NCBI GenBank assembly: GCA_963790045.1
Contig: CAWBMS010000009.1
Span: forward strand, 151,203 to 215,202
Length of the DNA: 64,000 nucleotides
Direction of reading: 5' to 3'
Origin: DATKMP01 sp963790045
Lineage (GTDB): Bacteria > Bacteroidota > Ignavibacteria > UBA10030
Part shown: one piece after another, positions 19,775 through 29,584 of the stretch
Position numbering within the stretch: the first letter of the stretch is position 1
Layout: each line of letters begins with the position of its first letter
The notes under the pieces: model-generated
Databases searched by the model: none
What the model was told of the DNA's origin: nothing
What the model saw: only the letters and a program-made list of their open reading frames with translations
Made by a program: the position numbers and the translations under genes

Positions 19775-21201
19775 GCGCGAATCAATTAAAACCATCTGAA
19801 CGAATGAAAATTCAGCGCCAGCATTCCATCGAACAGAATGCGGAAGAACGCAGTCACAATTTCAAAGAAGTTTCATTGGGATTGGATGAAGTGTTGGCTT
19901 TAACGGAAGCATCGAGATGTCTCGAGTGTAAAGATCCGATTTGTATGCAGGGATGCCCTGTAAATGTGGATATCAAATCGTTCATCCAGCTCGTGAATGA
20001 AAAGAAATTTGTTGAAGCGGTAAAAAAAATACGCGAGTCGAATTTTCTTCCGGCTATTTGCGGCCGCGTCTGCCCGCAGGAAGAACAATGTGAAAATGTT
20101 TGTACGCTCGGGAAAAAACACGATCCTGTTGCGATTGGTAAACTTGAACGGTTTGTTGCGGATTATGAATTGAAGTCCGGAGAATTTACCGTTCCAGCGA
20201 TTGAAACGAAAAGGAATGAAAAAGTTGCGGTCGTTGGTTCAGGTCCTTCGGGATTGACATGTGCGGCTGAACTCGCAAAATATGGTTATGATGTAACACT
20301 GTTCGAAGCATTGCATGAAGTAGGCGGCGTACTACGGTACGGTATTCCTGAATTTCGTCTCCCGCGAGAAATACTCGATGTAGAAATCAATCGTATCAAA
20401 GCATTGGGCGTAAACATTTATACGAATTTTGTTGTCGGACGAACAGCCACGGTCGATGAATTATTCAACGATTGGAAGTTCAGTGCAATATTTTTAGGAA
20501 CAGGCGCCGGTACGCCGCACTTTATGGGAATTCCCGGCGAGAGTTTGAACGGCGTATATTCTTCCAATGAATTTCTCACGCGCGTCAATTTAATGAAAGC
20601 ATATAAATTTCCAGAGTATGATACGCCGATTCGTCTTGGTAAGCACGTTGCTGTTATCGGCGGCGGCAACACGGCGATGGATGCCGTTCGTACGTCGAAA
20701 CGGCTTGGAGCTGAAAAAGCATATTTAGTGTACCGTCGTTCGCGAAATGAAATGCCCGCACGTTTGGAAGAAATTCATCATGCGGAAGAAGAAGGAATTG
20801 AGTTTCTGATGCTCACCAATCCGACCAAAATTCTTTCCGATGGAAAAAATAATGTTGTCGGTATGGAGTGCCAGAAAATGGAACTCGGTGAACCGGATGC
20901 ATCCGGCAGAAGAAAACCGGTTCCGATTCAAGGATCGGAATTTGTTCTTGATGTCGAAACAGTAATCGAAGCAGTCGGTCAAGCGCCGAATCCCATCATT
21001 CAAGCGACAACCCCCGGGCTGGAAACAAGCAAGCGCAGTACTGTTGTGGTCAGTGAAACACAGCAAACCAATCGTACAGGAATTTTTGCCGGCGGCGATT
21101 TGACACGCGGCGGTGCAACCGTCATTCTCGCTATGCGTGATGGAAAAACTGCTGCAGCAACGATTCATCAGTATTTACAAAATCACACACACGCATCATA
21201 G
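19771..21201 (+). CDS. nfnB: NfnB / glutamate synthase small-subunit-like NADPH oxidoreductase
   Basis: Large subunit (476 residues) of the NfnAB pair, homologous to the GltD subunit of glutamate synthase. The N-terminal region has two [4Fe-4S] cysteine groups (CLECKDPICMQGCP and CGRVCPQEEQCENVC). Two Rossmann folds follow: the FAD site at VAVVGSGPSGLTCAAELAKY and the NADPH site at HVAVIGGGNTAMDAVRTSKR. I start at the ATG at 19771, preceded by GGAGG and overlapping the nfnA stop; an upstream TTG at 19750 is less likely. The adjoining nfnA-like gene argues for the bifurcating complex rather than a glutamate synthase partner, since no gltB is nearby. Confidence 0.88.
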   Translation: MSANQLKPSERMKIQRQHSIEQNAEERSHNFKEVSLGLDEVLALTEASRCLECKDPICMQGCPVNVDIKSFIQLVNEKKFVEAVKKIRESNFLPAICGRVCPQEEQCENVCTLGKKHDPVAIGKLERFVADYELKSGEFTVPAIETKRNEKVAVVGSGPSGLTCAAELAKYGYDVTLFEALHEVGGVLRYGIPEFRLPREILDVEINRIKALGVNIYTNFVVGRTATVDELFNDWKFSAIFLGTGAGTPHFMGIPGESLNGVYSSNEFLTRVNLMKAYKFPEYDTPIRLGKHVAVIGGGNTAMDAVRTSKRLGAEKAYLVYRRSRNEMPARLEEIHHAEEEGIEFLMLTNPTKILSDGKNNVVGMECQKMELGEPDASGRRKPVPIQGSEFVLDVETVIEAVGQAPNPIIQATTPGLETSKRSTVVVSETQQTNRTGIFAGGDLTRGGATVILAMRDGKTAAATIHQYLQNHTHAS

Positions 21202-21211
21202 AGGTGCAATC

Positions 21212-21517
21212 TTGGTAAAACACATTGTGGTATGGAAACTGAAAGAATTTGCAGAAGGTAACAATAAAAATCTGAACGCTCAAAAGGTGAAAGAGCTGAT
21301 AGAAAATATGCGCGGCAAAATCCCGGGTTTGCGTTATATAGAAGTCGGCATCAATTTTACCATCGAAGAAGGTTGTGCTGATGTTGTCTTGTATTCCGAA
21401 CTCGATTCTCGAGAAGCATTGAATCTGTACCAAAGTCATCCAGTTCATGTTGCTGTAAAAGATTTCATAAAAAATGTTCGTTCAGAACGTCATGTTATCG
21501 ATTATGAAGTAATATAA
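21212..21517 (+). CDS. Dabb-family (stress-responsive alpha/beta-barrel) protein
   Basis: Small protein of 101 residues with the ferredoxin-like dimeric alpha/beta-barrel (Dabb) pattern: KHIVVWKLKE at the start, IPGLRYIEVGINF in the middle, and YQSHPVHVAVKDFIKNV near the end. Translation most likely begins at a TTG at 21212, since GAGGTG lies just upstream and the homology starts there. It follows nfnB by ten bases and is probably in the same transcript. The family has diverse, often unknown functions; a link to the transhydrogenase is only positional. Confidence 0.8.
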   Translation: MVKHIVVWKLKEFAEGNNKNLNAQKVKELIENMRGKIPGLRYIEVGINFTIEEGCADVVLYSELDSREALNLYQSHPVHVAVKDFIKNVRSERHVIDYEVI

Positions 21518-21671
21518 TCTTTCAATCAATTTTTCCAGCTTACCGACTCTCAAACGCCACTCACCGAATTTTCTGCAACATTTTATTCGGCAAATAGTAT
21601 TTTAGTGTAGATTTTCATTTGAAGATCGAACATTTATTTTTGTTCATTAGAATATCTTAATGCTAATTTGA

Positions 21672-21700
21672 TTGAATAGTAGGGCAACTTTTATTATACT
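21672..21700 (+). promoter_or_regulatory. Candidate promoter of the efflux operon
   Basis: TTGAAT and TATACT are separated by 17 bases, a sigma-70-like spacing, about 48 bases upstream of the TetR-type regulator gene. Given that Bacteroidota-like sigma factors often use other boxes, this is tentative. Confidence 0.35.
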
Positions 21701-21713
21701 GTATCGTAATAAA

Positions 21714-21726
21714 TGACTACGAGTCA
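21714..21726. promoter_or_regulatory. Candidate operator for the TetR-type repressor
   Basis: A perfect inverted repeat TGACT-ACG-AGTCA lies between the candidate promoter and the regulator gene. Autoregulation through a palindrome at this position is usual for TetR regulators of RND efflux operons. Half-sites of five bases are short, so this is an inference. Confidence 0.4.
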
Positions 21727-21747
21727 GTAAATAAAGGATCGTCTAAT

Positions 21748-22419
21748 ATGGGCATTGTCGAACGTAAAGAACGCGAAAAAGAGCACAGAAAAGAAGAAAT
21801 TCTTGACGCTGCGCAAAAAGTTTTTTTTGCTAGGGGACTTGCCACGGCAACAATGGATGAAATTGCTGAGACAGCGGAATTGAGCAAAGGAACGCTTTAT
21901 CTCTATTACAAAAGTAAAGAAGATATGTACCTTGCCGTGATGATGCGAGGGATGGAAGAATTGCATGATGAATTTGAGCGCATTGCAGCTTCCAAGCTTT
22001 CTTCGGTAAAGAAGATCATAAAACTTGGAGATACATACAAAGAATATTTTAATACGCATCGTAAATATTTTCAGATGGTGCACTTTTTACAATCGCCCCA
22101 ATTTCATAAACAGGTTTCTGATGAAATGATGAAAAGTTGTGATGTTGATGGACAAAAAATCTGGAATGTGATCAGCGAGATTTTAAAACATGGAAGAGAA
22201 GACGGTACCTTGCGTCCGGAATTTAATCCTATGGAACTCGGTGTCATTCTATGGTCGAGTGAAACAGCGCTTTTGTCTCGACTTGATAATGAAAGCGAGT
22301 CATGGAAAAAACGATTTAATATCGATCTGGCACATACACTGAAGATATCGAACACTTTGTTGCTCGAATCGATTTTAACAGATCGTGGACGCTCTGAATT
22401 CGCATCACTCAAGCGGTGA
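21748..22419 (+). CDS. TetR/AcrR-family transcriptional regulator
   Basis: Repressor-type regulator of 223 residues. The N-terminal helix-turn-helix domain (residues about 10-60: EEILDAAQKVFFARGLATAT, then MDEIAETAELSKGTLYLYYK) is typical; the rest is an all-helical ligand-binding and dimerisation domain. AAGGA lies upstream of the ATG. It is the first gene of a four-gene unit with TolC, HlyD and RND genes, so it probably controls that efflux system and responds to one of its substrates. Confidence 0.92.
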   Translation: MGIVERKEREKEHRKEEILDAAQKVFFARGLATATMDEIAETAELSKGTLYLYYKSKEDMYLAVMMRGMEELHDEFERIAASKLSSVKKIIKLGDTYKEYFNTHRKYFQMVHFLQSPQFHKQVSDEMMKSCDVDGQKIWNVISEILKHGREDGTLRPEFNPMELGVILWSSETALLSRLDNESESWKKRFNIDLAHTLKISNTLLLESILTDRGRSEFASLKR

Positions 22420-22451
22420 TCGGTTCGTTGGATTTTTAAACAAGAGGAAAA

Positions 22452-23816
22452 ATGATGAGACAATTGACAAAAATGATATTTATAATTTCTGTGCTGGTAT
22501 ATCCATCTCTCGCACAGCAAAAGCTTTCGCTCACGATTGATCAAGCAGTTCAAACGGGATTGGAAAACAGCAAGACACTGCACACTTCGCAGTTCAAGGT
22601 TGTTGCTGCGGATGCAAAAGCGAGCGAAACCAATACGCTGGGGTTGCCATCAGTATCGTTTATGGGTGCTTATACGCGATTAAGTGCTGTCGATCCTGCA
22701 ATTATTCCTTTTCCTTCCAGTGGTGTTGTGGATAATAATCCCACGCCTGGCCATGTTTCGTTAATTCCAACCTTATATCAATTTGGAGCGAACGTTGTAA
22801 ATTCTTATACGTTGAAAACAACAGTTCAACAGCCGTTGTTTACAGGTGGAAAAATTTCTGGTGCAATAGATGCCGCCCAATATTCTGCTGATGCGACGAA
22901 GCAAGATCAAAAGAAAGATCAAGCCGACGTTTTATATAATATCAAGACAGCATATTGGAATCTGTATCGGGCAATCGAATTTAAAAAATTCATTGATGAA
23001 AACGTAGAACAAATGAAATCGCATGCGTTCGATGCAGAAAATCTTTTTAAACAGGGTTTGTTAACGACGAACGATGTTATGAAGGTGCGAATTCAATTAT
23101 CTGACGCTCTTGTCCGTCAGATCGAAGCAAAAAATAATGTTCAATTAGGAATGTACATGTTGAATAATACGTTAGGGCTTCCATTGCAAACAGAGATTGA
23201 ATTGGCATCCACCATCAATGTCCTTGATCGAAAGTGGGATTCAACAGATCAATTGATTCAATTGGCTTTCGAAAAACGTCCAGAAATACTGGGAATGAAT
23301 GCTCGGATCAAAGCGAGTGAAGCGGGATTAACATCGGCGCGTGGAAACTGGTGGCCGCAAATATATTTAGTCGGCGATTATAATTATAACCGGCCGAATA
23401 CGCGCATTTTTCCGACGGCCGATGAATTTAACGGCACATGGGATGTAACACTTTCCATATCGTTAAATCTTTGGAATTGGAACCAAACGGGACATCAAAC
23501 AACGCAAGCGCAAGCACAATTAGCGCAAGCGCAGGAAGGGCTTTCGATGACGAAAGACGGTATTACGCTGGAAGTAACGCAATGTTATCTCAACATCCAA
23601 AAAGCAAAAGAACAAAAAATTGTTTCGGAGCAAGAAGTTACACAAGCCGAAGAAAATTATCGCACGATGGATGGAAAATACAAACAAGGCCTTGCAGCAA
23701 ATTCTGAATTACTTGATGCCGAAGTCGCGTTACTTCAGGCAAAATTAACCTTAACACAATCTTTAGTCGATTATGAACTTGCCATCGCACAATTGTCTAA
23801 GGCGATCGGTGAATAA
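22452..23816 (+). CDS. TolC-like outer-membrane efflux protein
   Basis: Outer-membrane channel of a tripartite efflux pump, 454 residues with a signal peptide (cleavage near LAQQK). Two OEP repeats are visible, each with long amphipathic helices (NIKTAYWNLYRAIEFKKFID in the first, VTQCYLNIQKAKEQKIVSEQ in the second), with QAQAQLAQAQ coiled-coil heptads and the GLAANSELLDAEVALLQAKL segment of the family. Starts at either ATG 22452 or 22455. It is followed after 23 bases by the adaptor gene. Confidence 0.92.
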   Translation: MMRQLTKMIFIISVLVYPSLAQQKLSLTIDQAVQTGLENSKTLHTSQFKVVAADAKASETNTLGLPSVSFMGAYTRLSAVDPAIIPFPSSGVVDNNPTPGHVSLIPTLYQFGANVVNSYTLKTTVQQPLFTGGKISGAIDAAQYSADATKQDQKKDQADVLYNIKTAYWNLYRAIEFKKFIDENVEQMKSHAFDAENLFKQGLLTTNDVMKVRIQLSDALVRQIEAKNNVQLGMYMLNNTLGLPLQTEIELASTINVLDRKWDSTDQLIQLAFEKRPEILGMNARIKASEAGLTSARGNWWPQIYLVGDYNYNRPNTRIFPTADEFNGTWDVTLSISLNLWNWNQTGHQTTQAQAQLAQAQEGLSMTKDGITLEVTQCYLNIQKAKEQKIVSEQEVTQAEENYRTMDGKYKQGLAANSELLDAEVALLQAKLTLTQSLVDYELAIAQLSKAIGE

Positions 23817-23839
23817 GAATTTATACAAAGGAAATCATC

Positions 23840-24899
23840 ATGAATACAAAAACACGAATCATACTTATTAGCAGTATCGTTGTAATCATTCTCGTCGTTC
23901 TTATTGTAAGAAGTAAGATAGAATTGAATGCTTCTTCAGATGCCGGTGCGGTGACAACGTCTCCGGCTGTCTCTGTCTATAAAGTGCAGAAGCAATCTAT
24001 CGATAACCGATTTTCGCTTGTGGGAACACTTAACGGCTTTAACGATGTGGTTGTACCTTTCAGAAACGCAAGGGCGCGTCGTCAAAGTTGATGCCGAAGT
24101 GGGACAATATAAAGAAGCTGGCTCGGTCTTGGTAGAAGTGGACAGCGAGACGAAAGAAGCGGCATATAAAGCAGCAGAAGTTAATTATGAAAAAGCAAAA
24201 AAAGATTTAGAACGATACGAAACGCTTTATAAAGAGCACTCGATTTCTGATACTCAAATCGAACAAGCACGCTGGGCTTACCAAAGTGCCGATGCACAAT
24301 ATATTACTGCACGCCGTGCTTTTACCGATACCAAAATCACGACTCCCATTTCGGGAATTGTAACGGCACGATATGTCAATGTAGGGACGATGACGGTTGG
24401 CGCACCGCAAGCAACACAGATCGCCAACATTGTTGATATCTCCCGCTTGAAAGCAAAAGTACAAGTTGCCGAAAAAGATGTGTTTCGATTACATGTTGGC
24501 GATGCGGTAGATGTGACAACCGATGTTTTTTCTAATACAACATTTGCCGGAAAGATCTTCACGATTTCCTCTAAAGGTGATGATGGACATACCTATGCCG
24601 TCGAAGTTTTATTACTCAATCCCAGACAAGAATTAAAAGCAGGAATGTTCGTGCATTTGACGTTCACCCCAAAAGCTTCCACAACCGCATTGTTGATTCC
24701 GCGTGAAGCCATCATCGGAAGTACGCAGAACGCACAGGTCTATGTCGTCAATAACAATATTGCTAACCTGCGTTCGATCCTTGTTGGAAAAGAATTGGGC
24801 ACTTCGGTTGAAGTGCTGCAGGGACTTCAGGAAGGTGAATCCGTGGTAACGGATGGCGAAAATAATTTGAGCGACAATGCACAAGTAATCGTTCACTAA
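23840..24899 (+). CDS. RND efflux membrane-fusion (HlyD/AcrA-like) adaptor, frameshifted
   Basis: Periplasmic adaptor linking the inner-membrane RND pump to TolC. A membrane anchor (IILISSIVVIILVVLIV) precedes the biotinyl-lipoyl-like half VDAEVGQYKEAGSVLVEVD, an alpha-hairpin, and the beta-barrel part GIVTARYVNVGTMTVGAPQA. The frame breaks near 24055-24065: one frame stops at 24091 and the other is open from 24018 to 24899. Removing one T from the CCTTTC run would restore VVPSETQGRVVKV, which reads as the family does, so a homopolymer indel is likely. All other operon members are intact. Confidence 0.85.
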
Positions 24900-24927
24900 T
24901 GGTTGCAAGGACAAAAGGAATTTACAC

Positions 24928-27900
24928 ATGACACTTACTGAATTATCTATAAAACGGCCTACGCTCGTCGTCGTTACGTTCACGGTGCTGGCGGTGTTGG
25001 GCATCTTCAGTTACTTTCAATTGAAATATGAACTGCTTCCGAAAATGTCGATTCCCGTGGTCACTGTGACAACGGTCTATCCGGGAGCGTCGCCTAATGA
25101 AGTGGAAAATAACGTCACCAAAGTGATCGAAGACGCTGTTTCCGGCATCGATAAGATCGATGATGTGCGTGCAACTTCGTTTGAAGGGATGTCTCTGGTT
25201 ATTATCGAATTCAAACAAGATGCCAATATCGATGTCGTGGTGCAGGATGCTTCACGCAAAGTCAATGCAATACTCTCGCAATTACCGACTGATGCAAAAC
25301 AGCCGACGGTATCGAAGATTGCAATTGACGAAACTCCTGTCCTTCGTATGGGTGTAACAAGCGCCATGGAAGCACGGGTGTTTTATCAGTTTATGAAAGA
25401 TCGCATTCAACCGCGCTTATCAAAAATTGCCGGTGTTGCGCAAGTCGCGATGACAGGCGGCGAAGAACGTGAGATCAAAGTCAATGTCGATGCCAACAAG
25501 GCGCGTGCATATGGAATTTCCATTTTGCAAGTGATGCAGGCGGTTCGCAATGCAAACATGGATTTTCCGACGGGTAATGTGAAAGATGCAGACGCTCAAT
25601 TTGTTGTCCGCATAGCCGGAAAATTTAAATCAATTGAAGATTTGCGCCAGTTGGTGATTGGTCGCTCACGACAGGGGGGCGACATTCATCTTGCGGATAT
25701 AGCAGAAGTGCAGGACGGGAGAAAAGATTATGAACAAATCAATCGTGTGAATGGCGTTACTTCTATCGGCATTCAAATCGTCAAACAATCGGATGCCAAT
25801 GCTGTATCGGTCAGCCGCCTTGTCCGCGATGAATTGAAAAAGATTCAAGAAGAATTTAAAAGCCAAGGAATCAATTTCAATATTGCAGAAGATAGCTCAA
25901 CGTTTACCTTGGATGCGGCAAATGCTGTCAAAGAAGATTTATTGTTAGCCGTGCTGATGGTTGCCATCGTGATGCTGCTGTTCCTGCACAGTATTCGAAA
26001 TTCGCTCATTGTTTTGGTAGCGATCCCAGCATCGCTGATTACAACCTTTGGGTTAATGTATGCGATGGATTTTTCTATGAATATGATGACGCTGCTCGGT
26101 ATGTCGTTGGTGATCGGTATATTGGTCGATGACTCTATCGTGGTGCTGGAAAATATTTACCATCACCTTGAAAAAGGAGAAGAGCCGCGAACAGCCGCGT
26201 TGCGCGGAAGAAATGAGATCGGATTTGCGGCACTATCAATCACCATGGTGGACGTCGTCGTTTTCTTGCCGTTGTCGTTAGTGAGCGGTATTGTAGGACA
26301 AATTATACGGCAATATGCATTGGTTGTTGTCGGTTCAACGCTCACGAGCTTGTTCGTGTCATTCACGATTACGCCGACCTTGGCGTCGCGATTTGCGAAA
26401 TTAGAACGTTTAACAGATCGTACCTTGCTCGGAAAATTTGCATTAGCGTTCGAACAATTGTACCATCGATCGACGGAATTTTATCAGCGGTTGTTAAGAT
26501 GGGCATTGGTCAATAAAGCCAAAGTTGCTTTGGCAACAACAGGCCTCTTTCTTCTTGCGCTGTTGTTTCCCGCATTGGGCTTGATTGGAAATGAATTCAT
26601 GCCGCAGTCAGATCGTGGAGAATTTAGCGTATCTATCGAAATGGAGCCCGGTGCTTCTATCGAGCAGAATAATAGTGCAACGCTTAAAATCGAACGTACG
26701 TTGGCACAAATACCTGAAATCGAAAAAATATTTACCGGTGTTGGGGCTCAAGAAAGTGGTTCGCTGTCGTTATCGAGCGCTAACCTCACTCAATTGAATG
26801 TGATGCTAACACCGAAAGAACATCGGAAAAAAACAACGACGCAAGTCGGTGAAGAAATTAAAGCGAAGTTGAAAACGATCCCGGGTGTGAAAGTGTATGT
26901 GAACCCGATTGGTTTGTTTGGTACTGCCAACAGCGCTGCGATCCAGATTGCGGTCAACGGTACCAATTTTGAAGATATTACGAAAGCGGCGAATCAGATT
27001 GACGATGTGTTGAAGCATGTTCCCGGAACGACAGACGTTCGCCTTTCTTCGGAAACAGGCAAGCCGGAAATGCACATTGAAATCGACAGAGCAAAGATGG
27101 CGCAACTCGGATTGTCCGTTGCCGATGTCGGCTCGACACTTCGAATTGCGTTAACGGGCGATGATGAATCGAAGTATCGCGATGGGAATACGGAATACGA
27201 CATCCGCATTCAGTTCGATCAATTTAACAGAACCCGGACAGATGATATTGGCGGTATTACCTTTATGAATAACCGTGGCCAGCTGGTAGAGTTAAAGCAG
27301 TTTGCCACAATTACGCAATCCTCCGGTCCGACAAAATTGGAACGGCGAGACCGTATCGGTATTATTTATGTCAATGGTGAAACACTTGGCCGACCGACAG
27401 GCACGATCATGGAAGACTTCAAGAAGAATATTTCCGGTGTACAGTTGCCGAACGGCATAACGCTTTCATATCTCGGTATGGAAAAAATGCGCGGTGAAGG
27501 TTTTACCGATCTGTTCTGGGCTATGGGCGTCGGCATTTTGTTCATCTATTTGATTATGGTCGCCTTATATGATTCCTATGTCTATCCGTTCGTAGTCTTG
27601 TTCTCGTTGCCGTTAGCGATGGTTGGTGCCTTGGTTGCATTGGCTGCGGCAGGGAAATCGCTTAGCATTTTTACGATGCTCGGCATTATTATGTTAATGG
27701 GACTTGTCGCCAAGAACGCAATCTTGCTTGTCGATCGCACCAATCAAACACGGCTTGAACAAGGATTATCTGTGTATGATGCTCTGCTCGAAGCCGGCAA
27801 ATCTCGAATGCGTCCTATTCTAATGACAACACTCACAATGATCTTTGGTATGCTGCCGATTGCCCTGTCAACAGCAACGGGTGCCGAATGGAAATCCGGT

Positions 27901-28101
27901 TTAGCATGGGTGCTTATTGGTGGATTGACAAGTTCGTTATTCTTAACGTTGCTTGTTGTACCGGTGGTGTACATGAAAGTAGATGAATGGAAGGAAAAAA
28001 TTCCGGCTTTCTTCAAAAAGCCATCGTCTATATTCAAGCATTCGCAACAAGGAGTAAGAATCGAACCACCAGTAAAGATTGATTCCATCAGCACAAACTA
28101 A
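24928..28101 (+). CDS. RND-family (HAE1/AcrB-like) efflux pump
   Basis: Proton-driven inner-membrane drug/hydrophobe exporter of 1057 residues. It shows the duplicated layout: TM1 at the N-terminus (TLVVVTFTVLAVLGIFSYF), a periplasmic porter domain beginning YPGASPNEVENNVTKVIEDA, helices around 350-560, a second porter domain, and TM8-12 (FIYLIMVALYDSYVYPFVVL). The proton-relay Asp pair is present in TM4 (GILVDDSIVVLENIYHHLE, D401-D402). Length matches the family. The C-terminal tail is followed by a strong terminator. Likely substrates are antibiotics or other amphiphiles; none can be named. Confidence 0.95.
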   Translation: MTLTELSIKRPTLVVVTFTVLAVLGIFSYFQLKYELLPKMSIPVVTVTTVYPGASPNEVENNVTKVIEDAVSGIDKIDDVRATSFEGMSLVIIEFKQDANIDVVVQDASRKVNAILSQLPTDAKQPTVSKIAIDETPVLRMGVTSAMEARVFYQFMKDRIQPRLSKIAGVAQVAMTGGEEREIKVNVDANKARAYGISILQVMQAVRNANMDFPTGNVKDADAQFVVRIAGKFKSIEDLRQLVIGRSRQGGDIHLADIAEVQDGRKDYEQINRVNGVTSIGIQIVKQSDANAVSVSRLVRDELKKIQEEFKSQGINFNIAEDSSTFTLDAANAVKEDLLLAVLMVAIVMLLFLHSIRNSLIVLVAIPASLITTFGLMYAMDFSMNMMTLLGMSLVIGILVDDSIVVLENIYHHLEKGEEPRTAALRGRNEIGFAALSITMVDVVVFLPLSLVSGIVGQIIRQYALVVVGSTLTSLFVSFTITPTLASRFAKLERLTDRTLLGKFALAFEQLYHRSTEFYQRLLRWALVNKAKVALATTGLFLLALLFPALGLIGNEFMPQSDRGEFSVSIEMEPGASIEQNNSATLKIERTLAQIPEIEKIFTGVGAQESGSLSLSSANLTQLNVMLTPKEHRKKTTTQVGEEIKAKLKTIPGVKVYVNPIGLFGTANSAAIQIAVNGTNFEDITKAANQIDDVLKHVPGTTDVRLSSETGKPEMHIEIDRAKMAQLGLSVADVGSTLRIALTGDDESKYRDGNTEYDIRIQFDQFNRTRTDDIGGITFMNNRGQLVELKQFATITQSSGPTKLERRDRIGIIYVNGETLGRPTGTIMEDFKKNISGVQLPNGITLSYLGMEKMRGEGFTDLFWAMGVGILFIYLIMVALYDSYVYPFVVLFSLPLAMVGALVALAAAGKSLSIFTMLGIIMLMGLVAKNAILLVDRTNQTRLEQGLSVYDALLEAGKSRMRPILMTTLTMIFGMLPIALSTATGAEWKSGLAWVLIGGLTSSLFLTLLVVPVVYMKVDEWKEKIPAFFKKPSSIFKHSQQGVRIEPPVKIDSISTN

Positions 28102-28155
28102 AAAGAATAGTGACCGCACAGCAAGCCCAAAAAAATTGTGCTGTGTTATAAAATG

Positions 28156-28190
28156 CAAAGGGCTTCACTCGAAACCGAGGAAGCCCTTTG
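28156..28190. terminator. Bidirectional terminator between convergent genes
   Basis: CAAAGGGCTTC pairs perfectly with GAAGCCCTTTG, and CTCG/CGAG extends the stem to an AAAC loop. It lies between the RND gene (plus) and the TonB-like gene (minus); A- and T-rich flanks on both sides suit termination in both directions. Confidence 0.8.
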
Positions 28191-28216
28191 TTCATTTAGT
28201 GCATGCAGAAAAAATT

Positions 28217-29563
28217 TTATTTCAAGTTAAAAATATACGGTATGGAAATTTTTTCGGATACTGGCCCTGTGGACATCATAGCCGGTTTAAAAACCGATTT
28301 CATGGCTGCTTCGACAGCTGCATCGTTAAAAGCTTCATTTGAACTATATATAACCTTTGCCTGTACTGCTTTTCCCTGGGCATCGACCAATATTTCTACC
28401 ACAACTTTTCCTTGTAAACGCATCCGGTATGCGATTTCTGGATAAATAGCGGGCGCGCGCTTTATGACTTCGGCAGGTGTTTCGATAGAAACAAAAGGTT
28501 TGGGTGCAGCTTCTGCCGGTTTTTGTTGTTGGGGTTGAGCAGTTTGTTGTACAACGGGAGGAGGTGCCGCCTGTGGTTGCGGAACAGCCTGTTTATTATT
28601 AGGGGTTTCCAATTTTGGTGTTGCCACTGGATTGGCGACAGGTTGCTGTTTAACGACAGGTTTTTCTTTTGCGGCGGCTTGTTGTTTGGCAAGCGCTTGT
28701 TGTTTTTCGGCGGCGGCCTTGGCATCTGCTGCTTTCGCATCAGCCGTCATTTTTTCCAAAGTTTGTAGCGCAGCTTTATCATCGGGTGCAACAGCTTTTT
28801 GCTCTGCAAGAGGTTCTTTACGTTCTTCCACAGGAGCGGTCCATTCTGTGACTGCGGGTTTTTCCGCTGCTTGTTGTTCCGGTTCGTTATTGTTAGATCC
28901 CGGTTTAAAAATAAACCATGCAATAACGCCGAGAACAACTACTGCAGCAATACCGATGATAACGGGGGTTTTCGATGTTTGTTCCGGTTCCCATGTCGTT
29001 GTCGGTTGTTGTTCTTCTTTTTGTTGAGAGACTTCTGTTTTCTCTTCGTCAGGTTTCTGTTCTTTTTTTGCTTGAACATCGATCAACTGTTCAATCTTTT
29101 GTTCATATTCTTTTGCAACGACGCTGCCTGGTTCAACAATATAAATACGACGAATTTCTTCCAAGGCACGTTGATATTCGCCTTTTTCCACATAATCATC
29201 TGCCCGCTGAAAATATTGGCTTTTCAATTTTTCCAGTGCAGCTTCTTTTTCCTTTTTCTCTGGAGGATTTTCAGCCGGTTTTGCTGCTGCTTGCCGCCGT
29301 TGTGTATCGGCAATAGCGCGTTCGATCATTGCCGGAAAAGATTTGACGATCTCATCTCGGCTTTCAACCACAAGAGCCGGATCCATCATTTTCACGATTT
29401 GCTTTTCAATCGCGATGAGGTAAATATTTTTTGCGTCGGCTGCTTTTGCTTGTCTTACAAGCGATACTGCATCCTCAAATCGATTGGCATCAATGTGAGG
29501 TTGAAGGTCTCGCAGTCTCGTGATTAAAAATTCTGGAGTCGTTAATTTTTCTTGAGGTTCCAT
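28217..29563 (-). CDS. TonB-family protein with N-terminal repeat domain
   Basis: About 448 residues. Two ~40-residue helical repeats of the same type as in the upstream gene (HIDANRFEDAVSLVRQAKAA and YVEKGEYQRALEEIRRIYIV) form a cytoplasmic N-terminal half. A single transmembrane helix follows (VIIGIAAVVVLGVIAWFIF), then a long Ala/Gln/Lys/Pro-rich periplasmic linker and a TonB C-terminal domain (IYPEIAYRMRLQGKVVVEIL to IPYIFNLK). It may energise outer-membrane receptors or act as a TonB-like linker. Start taken at ATG 29563 rather than TTG 29578. Unusually, the cytoplasmic half replaces the short N-terminus of ordinary TonB. It lies 21 bases after the 11-repeat gene, probably one operon. 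Confidence 0.82.
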   Translation of the reverse strand: MEPQEKLTTPEFLITRLRDLQPHIDANRFEDAVSLVRQAKAADAKNIYLIAIEKQIVKMMDPALVVESRDEIVKSFPAMIERAIADTQRRQAAAKPAENPPEKKEKEAALEKLKSQYFQRADDYVEKGEYQRALEEIRRIYIVEPGSVVAKEYEQKIEQLIDVQAKKEQKPDEEKTEVSQQKEEQQPTTTWEPEQTSKTPVIIGIAAVVVLGVIAWFIFKPGSNNNEPEQQAAEKPAVTEWTAPVEERKEPLAEQKAVAPDDKAALQTLEKMTADAKAADAKAAAEKQQALAKQQAAAKEKPVVKQQPVANPVATPKLETPNNKQAVPQPQAAPPPVVQQTAQPQQQKPAEAAPKPFVSIETPAEVIKRAPAIYPEIAYRMRLQGKVVVEILVDAQGKAVQAKVIYSSNEAFNDAAVEAAMKSVFKPAMMSTGPVSEKISIPYIFNLK

Positions 29564-29584
29564 AGAGTATTTATCCAATTACGG

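Noticed and set aside
28799..29527. Long plus-strand open frames opposite the TonB-like and repeat-protein genes
   Set aside because: They mirror Gln/Lys/Glu-rich codons and give Phe/Leu/Cys-rich low-complexity products without ribosome sites.
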